This document shows, piece after piece, positions 27,785 to 36,534 of a stretch of 64,000 nucleotides of DNA. The translations under genes and the position numbers were made by a program. Every line of letters starts with the position of its first letter. Position 1 is the first letter of the stretch. The stretch covers positions 1-64,000 of the forward strand of contig CAYJIZ010000003.1 of the NCBI GenBank assembly GCA_964370395.1. Reading direction: 5' to 3'. Below the pieces are notes generated by a model. That model was not told where the DNA came from. It saw only the letters and a list, made by a program, of their open reading frames with translations, and did no database searches. The DNA comes from JBGUVL01 sp964370395. Lineage in GTDB: Bacteria > Bacillota_I > Bacilli_A > Erysipelotrichales > Erysipelotrichaceae.

Positions 27785-27805
27785 AACACCTTATCAAAAG
27801 GTGTT
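27785..27805 (-). terminator. terminator of ABC-F gene
   Basis: Minus-strand AACACC-TTTTGATAA-GGTGTT then TTTTTC, overlapping the stop codon of the ABC-F gene. Confidence 0.8.
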
Positions 27806-29585
27806 ATCGATTCTTTGTTGCCTGTATTTGTTCTGCTAAATCAAGTAAGGTTAACCAACGCTCACTACTTTCATCAAAAGTTTTTTGCAATTCATCTCTT
27901 TGGCTTGCCAACTTAGCGACTTGATTAAAATCATCATAGCACTTTTCCATCTCGCTATCCAACTGCGCTATTTCACTTTGCAATTGTTGCAACTTCGATT
28001 CCATGGAAGCCAATTCCTTTTTATCTTTGCTACTCATATACAAACCACTTTGTTTTTGTTGCTCTTTTTGTTGTTTATACGCCATCGCACCCTCATTATT
28101 TATTGTGCTCTTCGTTTCCACTTCTTCTACCATGTACGTACTATACCCACCGATATGTACTCGTAAACTGCCATCTTTTAATACAAATAGCGTATCGCAA
28201 ATACGATCTAAAAAATAACGATCATGAGAAACTGTAATAATGATTCCCTGAAAATGATCTAAGTAATCTTCTAAAATTTGCAATGTTGAAATATCAAGGT
28301 CATTTGTTGGCTCATCCAACAACAGCACATTAGGCGCACTCATCAATACCTTCAACAAGTACAAACGCCTTTTTTCACCACCTGATAAACGCGCGATTAC
28401 AGTATGTTGCAGTTGTGAATCAAACAAAAATCGTTCTAACATTTGTTTCGCACTAAACCGTCTTCCTTCGATTAGTAAATCGTCTGACACTTCTTTAATG
28501 TAGTCAATTACTTTCATCGAATCATCCATTTCTTGATTACTTTGACAAAAGTATGCCAAACGAACTGTCTCTCCATATGTGATGGTTCCTTCATTTGGTT
28601 GCAGTTGCTTCGCAATGATATTCAACAATGTACTTTTTCCACTTCCATTGATTCCTAAAATACCTACTCGCTCATTTTGTTTAAAGTGATAACTTACATT
28701 ATGAAACAATTCCTTCGCATCAAATCGCATCGCAACCTTTTCCAGTTCAATTGTTTTCTTACCTAATCGTGTACTTAACTGAAACATATCTACTTCTTTT
28801 TGCAAGTTATGTTTCGCCTGATCCTTTAAATCATAAAAGTATTCTAACCTTTTCTTACTTTTTGTTCCTCGCGCTTGTACACCTGCTCTAACCCATTCAA
28901 TCTCTTTCTTTAAAAATGCTTCTTTTTTCTTTTCTTGCTGTAACAATTGGGCTTCACGGATTGCTTTCGCTTGTAAATACGTAGAGTAATTCCCTTTGTA
29001 TGTCATTATTTTAGCATTGTCAATTTCCCATATTTGATTTGTTATGGAATCCAAAAAATAACGATCATGTGTTACCATAATCAACGCTTTTTTCCACTTG
29101 ATTAAAAATGTTTCTAACCACTCGATCATCACGTTATCCAAATGGTTCGTCGGTTCATCTAAAATCAATAAATCACAAGGTTTCAACAAGGCAATCGCCA
29201 AAGCGATACGTTTCAGTTGTCCTCCTGACATAGTATGTAATATTTGTGTAAAATCACTAATACCTAGTTTTGTTAAAATGGATTTGATTTCAAATTCCTC
29301 TACAACATCAGGTGCTATTGTTTGTTTTACTTGCGTTATCACATCATTATTCAAATCAAAGTTAGGCAATTGCGGAAGATATGAAATACGCGTATCATTT
29401 TTTTGAATAATGGCATTCCCTTTGTAGTCTTCCCTACCAGCAATGATATTCAAAAAAGTTGATTTCCCTGTTCCATTCACACCAATCAAAGCAATTTTGT
29501 CATTCTCTTCAATCGCAAAAGAGACTTCTTCTAAAATGCATTTTTCATTATGATATTTACTTATTTGATTGGCAGATAGTAGCAT
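27804..29585 (-). CDS. ABC-F ATPase, Uup/YfmR type
   Basis: A 593-residue soluble protein with two ABC domains. Walker A is GVNGTGKST (about 34) and GINGSGKST (about 324); the signatures are MSGGQLKRIALA and LSGGEKRRLYLL. The interdomain linker (about 225-275) binds the ribosomal E site in this family. A C-terminal coiled coil (about 520-585) is typical of Uup/YfmR, which rescue ribosomes stalled on proline-rich or other hard sequences. It has no membrane spans, so it is not a transporter. An antibiotic-resistance ABC-F role is less likely, since no attenuating leader is seen. A TTTACT-17-TATATT promoter lies in the gap upstream. Confidence 0.9.
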   Translation of the reverse strand: MLLSANQISKYHNEKCILEEVSFAIEENDKIALIGVNGTGKSTFLNIIAGREDYKGNAIIQKNDTRISYLPQLPNFDLNNDVITQVKQTIAPDVVEEFEIKSILTKLGISDFTQILHTMSGGQLKRIALAIALLKPCDLLILDEPTNHLDNVMIEWLETFLIKWKKALIMVTHDRYFLDSITNQIWEIDNAKIMTYKGNYSTYLQAKAIREAQLLQQEKKKEAFLKKEIEWVRAGVQARGTKSKKRLEYFYDLKDQAKHNLQKEVDMFQLSTRLGKKTIELEKVAMRFDAKELFHNVSYHFKQNERVGILGINGSGKSTLLNIIAKQLQPNEGTITYGETVRLAYFCQSNQEMDDSMKVIDYIKEVSDDLLIEGRRFSAKQMLERFLFDSQLQHTVIARLSGGEKRRLYLLKVLMSAPNVLLLDEPTNDLDISTLQILEDYLDHFQGIIITVSHDRYFLDRICDTLFVLKDGSLRVHIGGYSTYMVEEVETKSTINNEGAMAYKQQKEQQKQSGLYMSSKDKKELASMESKLQQLQSEIAQLDSEMEKCYDDFNQVAKLASQRDELQKTFDESSERWLTLLDLAEQIQATKNR

Positions 29586-29632
29586 GGTTTTCCTCCTAAC
29601 AAAAAGCGTTTTACTTTATGTTTGTCATATCA

Positions 29633-29675
29633 CACATAAATATACGATAATTATGCAAAGAAGTAAACACACAGT
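29633..29675 (-). promoter_or_regulatory. promoter of ABC-F gene
   Basis: Minus-strand TTTACT, a 17-base spacer and TATATT, then about 50 bases to the ATG, which follows TTAGGAGGA. Strength is moderate. Confidence 0.5.
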
Positions 29676-29700
29676 ACTCACGATGTCGCAATACCAACAA

Positions 29701-29723
29701 AAAAAGCGCATATAGCGCTTTTT
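29701..29723 (-). terminator. terminator of EF-G-like gene
   Basis: AAAAAGCGC-TATAT-GCGCTTTTT palindrome directly after the EF-G-like stop codon, with a T tract on the minus strand. Confidence 0.88.
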
Positions 29724-29724
29724 G

Positions 29725-31803
29725 TTATGCTTCATTTTTTGTCTCTTTAATTACTTTGTCTTTTAATTGTGGAGGCACTTCTTCATAGTGATCAAACACT
29801 TGTGTATAAGATCCTCTTCCTTGTGTTAAAGCACGTAAAGTCGTTGGGAAATCCAAAATTTCTGCCAATGGAATCGTAGCTGTAATTTGTTGCTTTTCAT
29901 CCACAGGATCCATCCCCATAATCATACCACGGCGTTTGTTTAATTCACCAATAATCGTACCAGTATAGTCATCTGGTGCAACAATTTTTAGATTCATCAT
30001 CGGTTCTAATAAAATTGGATTAGCCTTAGGCATTCCATCTTTATAAGCCAAATGCGCAGCTAACTTAAATGACATTTCATTTGAATCGACATCATGGTAT
30101 TTTCCATCCAATAAGGTTGCTTTGACATTCACCACTTTATAACCAGCAAGAACACCGCTATCCATCATTTCACGTAACCCTGTTTCTACTGCTGGGAAGT
30201 AACCTTTTGGTACAGATCCTCCTACTACTTTTTCAGCAAAAATCATTTCTTCCGCATCTGGATTTGGTGTAAATTCAACAAATACGTGACCAAATTGGCC
30301 ATGTCCACCAGATTGTTTTTTATGACGTCCTTCTCCGATAACCGTCTTTTTGATTGTTTCACGATACGGTACTTTTGGATCAGACAACACAACATCTACT
30401 TTGTATTTTGCTTTCATCTTCGCAACAATCACTTCTAAATGTTGTTCCCCTACTCCATACAATACTGTTTCTTTTGTTTCTTTATTGTTTACTACTTTTG
30501 TTGTAGGATCTTCTTCCGCAATTCTTGCCAAAGAACTATTTACTTTGTCTTCATCATTTTTCGACAAAGGTCTCACTGCTTTTCCTAATAATCCTTCACT
30601 AAATTGGATATCTTCAATAATGTATTGGTATCCCTTTTCACATAATGTATCGTTTGTTTGTGAGTATTGTAACTTAACAACAGCTCCAATATCTCCCGTA
30701 AACAACTTCCCTACTGCCGTTTGGTGCTTCCCTTTGACAATAAAAATTTGATTGATTTTTTCTACTTCTTCTTTCTTCGTATTGTATACAATTGAATCAC
30801 TGCTTAACACACCACTTCTCACCTTTAGAAAACTGATGCGTCCAACAAATGGATCCACAATCGTCTTAAAGATACGAGCACTCATCACTTCATCTTCACT
30901 ACAGTGAATTTCGATTTCTTGTTTGGTTTTCATATCCATCACTTTTTGTGTTCCGCGTTCTCCATATGTTGGGAAGTACTTGATAATTAAATCCATCAAA
31001 CGTTCAATTCCCACTGATTGCGTAGCACATCCACTAAAGACAGGAACAATATCCCCATTACGTACACCAATACGTACACCACGAGTTAACTGTTGATCGC
31101 TAAACTCTTCTCCACTGAAGAATTTTTCCATCAACTCGTCATCACTCATTGCCACTGCTTCCGCAATTTGATTTTTGTATTCATCCACAATCGCCATCAT
31201 ATCTTCAGGAACATCATACGATACATCTCGACTCGCTTTGTCTCCTTTGTAATACCATGCTTTGTTTCTTAAAATATTCACAGAACCAATAATTTCATCA
31301 TTTTCAATAATTGGAACTTCAAACGGAATAACACATTTTCCAAATGTATCACGCAACACTTTATACGTTTGGTCAAACGAAGTATGTTCTTCGTCTAATT
31401 TATTCACAAAGAAAATCGTTGGAATCTTTCTCGATTGCGCTTTTTCCCAAGCATTCATCGTCCCAGCTTGTACTTTGTCTTTTGCACTCACAACAATCAA
31501 TGCATTGTCACAAACTTCAACAGCCGCTTCCATTTCACCAACATAATCCAAATAACCTGGAGTATCGACAAAATTAATTTTATTATCTTGCCACTCAATT
31601 GGTACAATACTGGAATAAATACTAATTCCACGTTTGATTTCTTCACTATCGTAGTCAATTAAAGAACTACCTTCACTTGTTTTCCCAAAACGATCACTCG
31701 CTTTCGTGAAAAATAACATCGCTTCTAAAATGCTTGTTTTACCAACTCCACTGTGCCCTAACACACTGACATTTCTAACCTCACTCGCTTTATAGTCTCT
31801 CAT
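29725..31803 (-). CDS. elongation factor G-like GTPase (EF-G paralogue)
   Basis: 692 residues, the size and five-domain layout of EF-G. The GTPase motifs differ from true EF-G: G1 is GHSGVGKTS rather than GHVDAGKT, switch I holds GISIYSS, G3 is DTPGYLDY and G4 NKLD. Domain IV (about 470-590) contains HKKQSGGHGQFGHVFVEF and the domain V end is present. This is the widespread second EF-G (FusA2-like). Some members have ribosome recycling or stress roles; none can be assigned here. It is translated 8 bases behind the ankyrin-repeat gene and has no promoter of its own that I can see. Confidence 0.9.
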   Translation of the reverse strand: MRDYKASEVRNVSVLGHSGVGKTSILEAMLFFTKASDRFGKTSEGSSLIDYDSEEIKRGISIYSSIVPIEWQDNKINFVDTPGYLDYVGEMEAAVEVCDNALIVVSAKDKVQAGTMNAWEKAQSRKIPTIFFVNKLDEEHTSFDQTYKVLRDTFGKCVIPFEVPIIENDEIIGSVNILRNKAWYYKGDKASRDVSYDVPEDMMAIVDEYKNQIAEAVAMSDDELMEKFFSGEEFSDQQLTRGVRIGVRNGDIVPVFSGCATQSVGIERLMDLIIKYFPTYGERGTQKVMDMKTKQEIEIHCSEDEVMSARIFKTIVDPFVGRISFLKVRSGVLSSDSIVYNTKKEEVEKINQIFIVKGKHQTAVGKLFTGDIGAVVKLQYSQTNDTLCEKGYQYIIEDIQFSEGLLGKAVRPLSKNDEDKVNSSLARIAEEDPTTKVVNNKETKETVLYGVGEQHLEVIVAKMKAKYKVDVVLSDPKVPYRETIKKTVIGEGRHKKQSGGHGQFGHVFVEFTPNPDAEEMIFAEKVVGGSVPKGYFPAVETGLREMMDSGVLAGYKVVNVKATLLDGKYHDVDSNEMSFKLAAHLAYKDGMPKANPILLEPMMNLKIVAPDDYTGTIIGELNKRRGMIMGMDPVDEKQQITATIPLAEILDFPTTLRALTQGRGSYTQVFDHYEEVPPQLKDKVIKETKNEA

Positions 31804-31811
31804 GTTATCAC

Positions 31812-32480
31812 CTACTTAAGTAAAGGTTTCAATTCATCTAAACAGTGTTCTCTTACATAATGAATCGCCTTACGCCCTTCTTCGTCTTCCATTTCTTTGT
31901 CAGCACCATAGTCTAATAACACTTCCACAAGTCCTGTGTATCCTGCATAGGCAGCACGCATCAATGCTGTACAACCATTATTATCTGCTAGATTCACATT
32001 TGATTTGGCAACTAGTAATAAATCAATCACATCTTTTTTGTATGCCAAGCAAGCTTCCATTAATGCTGTTCTACCTTTTTCATCTTTCGTATCAAGCATT
32101 AAATCACCTTTCATCAATTCCTTCACAACACGATCATGTCCCATAAAAGCAGCACGCATCAGTGCAGTTCTACCTTTTACATCTTGAATATTAATGTCTG
32201 CTCCTGCTTCCATCAATTTTTTCACAATCGTTTTATTGCCTTTTTTAGCTGCACCCATAAGTGCTGTTTTACCATTTAAATCACGTTTGTTCACATCGGC
32301 ACCATTATCCACCAATAAGCGAACGATATCTTTGTAATCTCGTTTCGCAGCACGCATTAGAATCGTTCTACCTTCTTCATTTTGGTAGTTGATGTCCATT
32401 CCTTTGTTCATTTGTGCAACTAACATACTGATGTCACCACTTGCACCACAATCCCACATCTTTTTCATTTCTTGGTCCAT
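31812..32480 (-). CDS. ankyrin-repeat protein
   Basis: 222 residues made almost wholly of about six 33-residue ankyrin repeats. GRTILMRAA, GKTALMGAA, GRTALMRAA, GRTALMEAC, GCTALMRAA and GRKAIHYV recur at about 33-residue steps from residue 37. There is no signal peptide or membrane span, so it is cytosolic. Ankyrin stacks bind proteins, and the tight 8-base spacing to the EF-G-like gene suggests a partner role there, but this is inference. A strong AAGGAGG precedes the ATG, immediately after an attenuator hairpin. Confidence 0.9.
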   Translation of the reverse strand: MDQEMKKMWDCGASGDISMLVAQMNKGMDINYQNEEGRTILMRAAKRDYKDIVRLLVDNGADVNKRDLNGKTALMGAAKKGNKTIVKKLMEAGADINIQDVKGRTALMRAAFMGHDRVVKELMKGDLMLDTKDEKGRTALMEACLAYKKDVIDLLLVAKSNVNLADNNGCTALMRAAYAGYTGLVEVLLDYGADKEMEDEEGRKAIHYVREHCLDELKPLLK

Positions 32481-32497
32481 TGTTTTTTCCTCCTTAA

Positions 32498-32541
32498 CAA
32501 AAAATATGCGGACACATCAAGTTAAACTTGATTTATCCGCA
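32498..32541 (-). terminator. attenuator/terminator between leader ORF and ankyrin gene
   Basis: The minus-strand stem TGCGGATA/TGTCCGCA continues past one A-G mismatch into ATCAAG/CTTGAT with a 5-base loop (32541-32507), then TATTTTTTG. It starts 3 bases after the stop of the 21-codon ORF and ends just before the AAGGAGG of the ankyrin gene. There is no room for another promoter, so downstream expression needs read-through. Confidence 0.88.
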
Positions 32542-32544
32542 TGA

Positions 32545-32610
32545 TTAAATATGAACGCTAACGTCCCCAGTGTAGATTTGTTCTTTGTTGCTTTCGTTTA
32601 CCTTGTTCAT
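32545..32610 (-). CDS. 21-residue leader peptide or small protein
   Basis: A short frame encoding a 21-residue peptide that starts MNKVNESNKEQ and ends YTGDVSVHI. It is polar, uncharged to slightly acidic, with no cysteine, signal or membrane segment. AAAGGTG stands 8 bases before the ATG and a promoter lies just upstream, so it is probably translated. A longer start (30 codons) would overlap the -10 box and is excluded. I do not recognise the peptide. Its position against the attenuator suggests a regulatory leader, but a free-standing peptide is possible. Confidence 0.6.
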   Translation of the reverse strand: MNKVNESNKEQIYTGDVSVHI

Positions 32611-32635
32611 GTCATCCACACCTTTCGTTGATGTC

Positions 32636-32665
32636 ATTATATGAAATTAAAAAAAATAAGTAAAC
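32636..32665 (-). promoter_or_regulatory. promoter of leader ORF / ankyrin / EF-G-like operon
   Basis: Minus-strand TATAAT (32641-32636) with TTTACT 18 bases upstream (32665-32660). The predicted start is about 20 bases before the leader ORF. Confidence 0.65.
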
Positions 32666-32731
32666 CAATTCTTAACAACTTCTCAACTTTGGAATTTTCG
32701 GTCGTTTTTTTGACCTTTTCAGTTACTAAAA

Positions 32732-32755
32732 AAGCATGGTCGTACTACCATGCTT
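32732..32755 (-). terminator. terminator of U32 gene
   Basis: AAGCATGGT/ACCATGCTT hairpin at the end of the U32 frame, followed by T residues on the minus strand. Confidence 0.85.
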
Positions 32756-35014
32756 CTAAAAATATCGCTTTACTTTTTGTAGAATGGCAGCAATCTCTGC
32801 TTCGTTTTCAAAAGTAAAATTCAAACGAATTGTATTCACTCCCATTGCGATATAATCTTCGATATCATCAATCGCATCGTGAATCTTATAATCATACAAA
32901 TGCATACGACACTGAGCATCATTACTCATCGGGTACGCATTATTAAACTTATCTTTCAACGCGTACGTAGTGTGACGACATAATGTACATCCTTCTTTGT
33001 TGTTATCTAGCATACATGCATTAATTGGACAGTGTTCCGATACCATTACTTCCACACGTCCATAAACAACCACTTCACTGTTCGCTTTCTCATGATAAGT
33101 AAGTTCGTACTTTTCTAAACAATGGCGTATTTCTTCTTTTGTTAATTCGTGTGAAAAAGTAACACTTCGCGCATTCAACAATGTTAAAAAACGCAGTGTA
33201 CTCGCATTGTATACATTTAACGCGCTATCGCAAATCACATTATTACGCGCAGCCAGTCCACCGATGTCACTGATTACTCGTACCTCTTGGTACGTTTCTT
33301 TTTGCACTCTTTCACTACTCAAATATACTTTGTTTGTTGACTTGTATTTTTCATACAGAGTAACGTCTTTAACATAAACACAAGCTACATGATCAATGAG
33401 TGCCAAAAGTTGTGTTTCTTGTAATACACTTACATGCAAACAAACATCATGGTAGCACTCTTCATGCTCATTCATATAAAATGGTTGTAGGTTTCGCTCA
33501 CATTGTTGCGAACGTTTTTCGTATAATTTTTGCGCTACTCTTCGACGCAAATCATTTACTACTTTAATCGGAATAAACAAATCTTCATACATTTCACAAT
33601 CAAACGCATTCAACTCAAAAATCGTATCGTTTAATTTCGCACACTGTTTTTTTATTTCCACTTGCGTCGTCGCTCGATTTTGTGCTGCTTCAATGTTTTG
33701 TTCACTGTGTTCACATATCTCATTTTGTCCATCGCTCATCCACATCATAAGCGGTTGCTCAACTTTAGCTTGCACTTTAACTTGAACTTTTACACGACGT
33801 TGTATGCCTTCATAGAACGAACGAATTTGTTTCTCAATACGCGGATCACTTGTCTTCACCACTTTGCTGCCAATCGTTACAAAATCATGGCATTCAATCT
33901 CAACAATACTACCTGCTTTGGCTGCATTTACCAATTTCTTGTTTTCATACAAACGATTCACTTTAAACCCATAATCTTGCTTATCCATCAAAATACGAAT
34001 TCCATCATGTTGTTGAAGATCATACATTAATTTAACCTTCGCTTTGTTTTGCGCATACCCCACAACTTCTCCAACTTGAATACCTATATGGTTAGGTCGA
34101 TAGGGATTGTATAAAGCACTCCCTTTTTGTTGCATTAAAAACCCTGAGGTAAACCCACGATGAAATAAAAATTTAGTTTGTTCTTCTTCCTGCGCGCTCA
34201 CTTCATAACTTGGATTATCTATTTTAGAACGATACAAGCGAGTGATATGTGCTACATACTCACTCTTCTTCATTCTTCCTTCAATTTTAAAGGAAGCAAT
34301 GTTTGCTTCTTTCAATAACGTTACATAATCTAATGTATTCAAATCTTTTAAACTCAATAAGTAAGACGGTTTTTTATACACCTTATTTGAATGGTAATCA
34401 ATTAACGAATATGGCATACGACATGTTTGGGCACATTCTCCACGATTTCCACTTCTTCCTCCTACCATCGAACTCATTAAACACTGCCCTGAGTAGGCAA
34501 CACACAATGCCCCGTGAACAAATACTTCAAGTTCAATTGGTTGTTTCGAAAAGGAAACCATTTCTTCAAGTGTCACTTCACGCGCTAACACCGCACGTTT
34601 GACTCCTATTTCATGCAAAAACTGCAATGCTGGTTCATTGCATACATGCATTTGTGTAGATGCGTGTACTTCAAAATCAGGATAGCGTGTACGCACTTCG
34701 TACAACAATCCCAAATCTTGTATAATCAAAGCATCGACATTATTTTCATACAAAAAAGCTACACTGTCTAAACACTCATCCATTTCATTATCATGAAGTA
34801 ACGTGTTTAAGGTGACGTAGACTTTTACCCCATAGGCATGTGCATACGTTAACATTGCAAGCAAACGCTCTTGGTTAAAATTATTTGCAAATGCTCTTGC
34901 TCCAAAACGATCCAGCGCTAAATAAATAGCATCACAGCCGTTTTGAATCGCTGCAATACCACTTTCATATGAACCTGCTGGTGATAATAATTCCACTTTT
35001 TTCATAGTATTCAC
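32756..35014 (-). CDS. U32 family protein, RlhA-like (23S rRNA hydroxylation)
   Basis: 752 residues. The N-terminal U32 domain (about 6-330) begins VELLSPAGSYESGIAAIQNGCDAIYLAL. The family signature YSGQCLMSSMVGGRSGNRGECAQTCRMPY around 175-203 holds the conserved cysteines, with further ones near the C-terminus (CMLDNNKEGCTLCRH). The large C-terminal part (DUF3656 region) and total size fit RlhA, needed for 5-hydroxycytidine at 23S C2501 in E. coli, rather than the shorter tRNA-hydroxylation TrhP pair. Older databases call this family collagenase-like peptidase. It is a single gene. Confidence 0.85.
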   Translation of the reverse strand: MNTMKKVELLSPAGSYESGIAAIQNGCDAIYLALDRFGARAFANNFNQERLLAMLTYAHAYGVKVYVTLNTLLHDNEMDECLDSVAFLYENNVDALIIQDLGLLYEVRTRYPDFEVHASTQMHVCNEPALQFLHEIGVKRAVLAREVTLEEMVSFSKQPIELEVFVHGALCVAYSGQCLMSSMVGGRSGNRGECAQTCRMPYSLIDYHSNKVYKKPSYLLSLKDLNTLDYVTLLKEANIASFKIEGRMKKSEYVAHITRLYRSKIDNPSYEVSAQEEEQTKFLFHRGFTSGFLMQQKGSALYNPYRPNHIGIQVGEVVGYAQNKAKVKLMYDLQQHDGIRILMDKQDYGFKVNRLYENKKLVNAAKAGSIVEIECHDFVTIGSKVVKTSDPRIEKQIRSFYEGIQRRVKVQVKVQAKVEQPLMMWMSDGQNEICEHSEQNIEAAQNRATTQVEIKKQCAKLNDTIFELNAFDCEMYEDLFIPIKVVNDLRRRVAQKLYEKRSQQCERNLQPFYMNEHEECYHDVCLHVSVLQETQLLALIDHVACVYVKDVTLYEKYKSTNKVYLSSERVQKETYQEVRVISDIGGLAARNNVICDSALNVYNASTLRFLTLLNARSVTFSHELTKEEIRHCLEKYELTYHEKANSEVVVYGRVEVMVSEHCPINACMLDNNKEGCTLCRHTTYALKDKFNNAYPMSNDAQCRMHLYDYKIHDAIDDIEDYIAMGVNTIRLNFTFENEAEIAAILQKVKRYF

Positions 35015-35068
35015 TCATTTCCTCACTCATTATACTAAAAAGTTATGCTTTTTTCATCTACTTTGTTT

Positions 35069-35074
35069 TATAAT
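35069..35074 (+). promoter_or_regulatory. -10 element of lipid kinase gene
   Basis: TATAAT overlaps the first possible ATG of the lipid kinase frame, which rules that ATG out and favours the GTG at 35097. No strong -35 is seen. Confidence 0.5.
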
Positions 35075-35096
35075 GGTAGTTAGAGGAAGTGGTAAG

Positions 35097-35984
35097 GTGA
35101 AGAAAAAACTATTTTTTGTAGTCAATCCTACAGCAGGAAAAGGCAAAATAAAAAACAAACTGTGCGATATCGTTGATTTGTTTATTCAACATGATTATCA
35201 AGTTTGTGTTCATACAACACAAAGCAAAAACGATGCCTATAAAGTTGTGAAACAAAAAGAACATCATTTTGATTTGATTGTATGCAGTGGTGGTGATGGA
35301 ACGATGAACGAAGTCATTCGCGCATTGTTTGAAAAACAGAGCAAAGCATTGTTTGCGTATATTCCAACTGGGACAACCAATGATTTCGCAACTACGATGA
35401 AACTATCAAAAAATCCAATGACATGCGCAAAACAAATTATGCGTCACAATGAGCATTTCATTGATATCGGTACAATCAATTCCATTAGTTTTGCATATAT
35501 CTGTGCTTTTGGTGTGTTCAGCGATGTTTCGTATACAACGCCGCAAACAAGTAAAAATATATTAGGACACAGTGCATACGTATTAGAAGGTATGAAACAG
35601 TTTATGAATATGAATGAATACCATTTAATAGTGGAACATGATGATGAAATAGTGGAAGATGATTTCTGTTATGGAATGATTACCAACTCCATGTCGATAG
35701 GTGGTATGCATTTCTTTAACGAAGAAAACATTGAAACAAACGATGGTTTCTTTGAATGTTTATTTATAAAGCGACCGAACAATCCACTCGACTTACAACA
35801 GTTATTGCATGCTTTCATTAGTAAAGATGTCAGCAAATGTCCAAGAATGGTAGCATTCAAAGCAAAGAAAATAACCATCAAAAGCGACACGCCGCTCGAC
35901 TTCAATGTCGATGGTGAGTTCGCTGACACATTCAGTGAATGTGTCATTATTAATAACCATAGTGCCATCACCATTTTAAAATAG
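35097..35984 (+). CDS. diacylglycerol kinase-family lipid kinase
   Basis: A 295-residue DagK/YegS/BmrU-type kinase. FFVVNPTAGKGK opens the catalytic domain, VCSGGDGTMNEVI is the nucleotide loop near residue 62 and IPTGTTNDFA lies near 92. The C-terminal beta domain ends with SDTPLDFNVDGE. It would phosphorylate diacylglycerol or a similar lipid at the membrane. The start is taken as GTG at 35097 after GAGGAAGTGG; the upstream ATG lies in the -10 box. The nitroreductase gene follows after 10 bases and is probably cotranscribed. Confidence 0.88.
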   Translation: MKKKLFFVVNPTAGKGKIKNKLCDIVDLFIQHDYQVCVHTTQSKNDAYKVVKQKEHHFDLIVCSGGDGTMNEVIRALFEKQSKALFAYIPTGTTNDFATTMKLSKNPMTCAKQIMRHNEHFIDIGTINSISFAYICAFGVFSDVSYTTPQTSKNILGHSAYVLEGMKQFMNMNEYHLIVEHDDEIVEDDFCYGMITNSMSIGGMHFFNEENIETNDGFFECLFIKRPNNPLDLQQLLHAFISKDVSKCPRMVAFKAKKITIKSDTPLDFNVDGEFADTFSECVIINNHSAITILK

Positions 35985-35994
35985 GAGGAATTTT

Positions 35995-36507
35995 ATGTTA
36001 GAAACAATGAAACTAAGAAGAAGTATTCGAAATTATAGCGATCAAGTTGTAAGCAAAGAAATGCTACAACAAATAGTAGAAGCCATACAATGTAGTCCTA
36101 CTTGGAAAAACAAACAATGTGTAGAAGTGATTGTGATAGATGACAAAGAAAAACAAAAAGCCATTGGTGAAATGGTCAAACACAACCCTTGTGAGAATGC
36201 ATATACAAACGCTACTTATACTTTAGTCTTTATTGCGGATCCAAGTAAAAGTGGAAATCGCGATGAGAAGCCTTATTATATGGCAGATTGTGCGATTGCG
36301 GTAGAACATGCTATTTTGGCTGCTACAGCACTTGGATTAGGTAGTTGTTGGGTTGGTATCTTCCCTGAAGAACAATTAAAACAATATTTAAAGATACCAA
36401 ATCAATATCGCATTGTGGCGTTGACACCGATTGGATATCCAAACGAAGAGGTCGAAGCAAGAAGTCGTAAAACGATAGAAGAGCTTGTACATTTAAATAG
36501 CTACTAA
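35995..36507 (+). CDS. nitroreductase family protein
   Basis: A 170-residue flavin-dependent oxidoreductase. The N-terminal RRSIRNYSDQVVSKEMLQQIVEAIQCSPTWKN is the FMN-binding signature. GLGSCWVGIFPEEQLKQYLKIP near 121-142 and IPIGYP-type VALTPIGYP near 145 complete the fold. The physiological substrate is unknown; the short form acts on quinones, nitro compounds or flavins. AGGAGG lies 6 bases before the ATG. Confidence 0.9.
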   Translation: MLETMKLRRSIRNYSDQVVSKEMLQQIVEAIQCSPTWKNKQCVEVIVIDDKEKQKAIGEMVKHNPCENAYTNATYTLVFIADPSKSGNRDEKPYYMADCAIAVEHAILAATALGLGSCWVGIFPEEQLKQYLKIPNQYRIVALTPIGYPNEEVEARSRKTIEELVHLNSY

Positions 36508-36509
36508 AA

Positions 36510-36533
36510 AAAGAGTGGTAAGTACCACTCTTT
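36510..36533. terminator. bidirectional terminator
   Basis: AAAGAGTGGTA/ taccactcttt perfect inverted repeat between the convergent nitroreductase and membrane protein genes. Confidence 0.88.
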
Positions 36534-36534
36534 C

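Noticed and set aside
30350..30751. 133-residue plus-strand frame
   Set aside because: Antisense to the EF-G-like gene; no promoter or ribosome site.
32700..32715. GGTC-T7-GACC inverted repeat upstream of the leader ORF promoter
   Set aside because: Four-base stem with no T tract on the transcribed strand; too weak for a terminator and not linked to a known operator.
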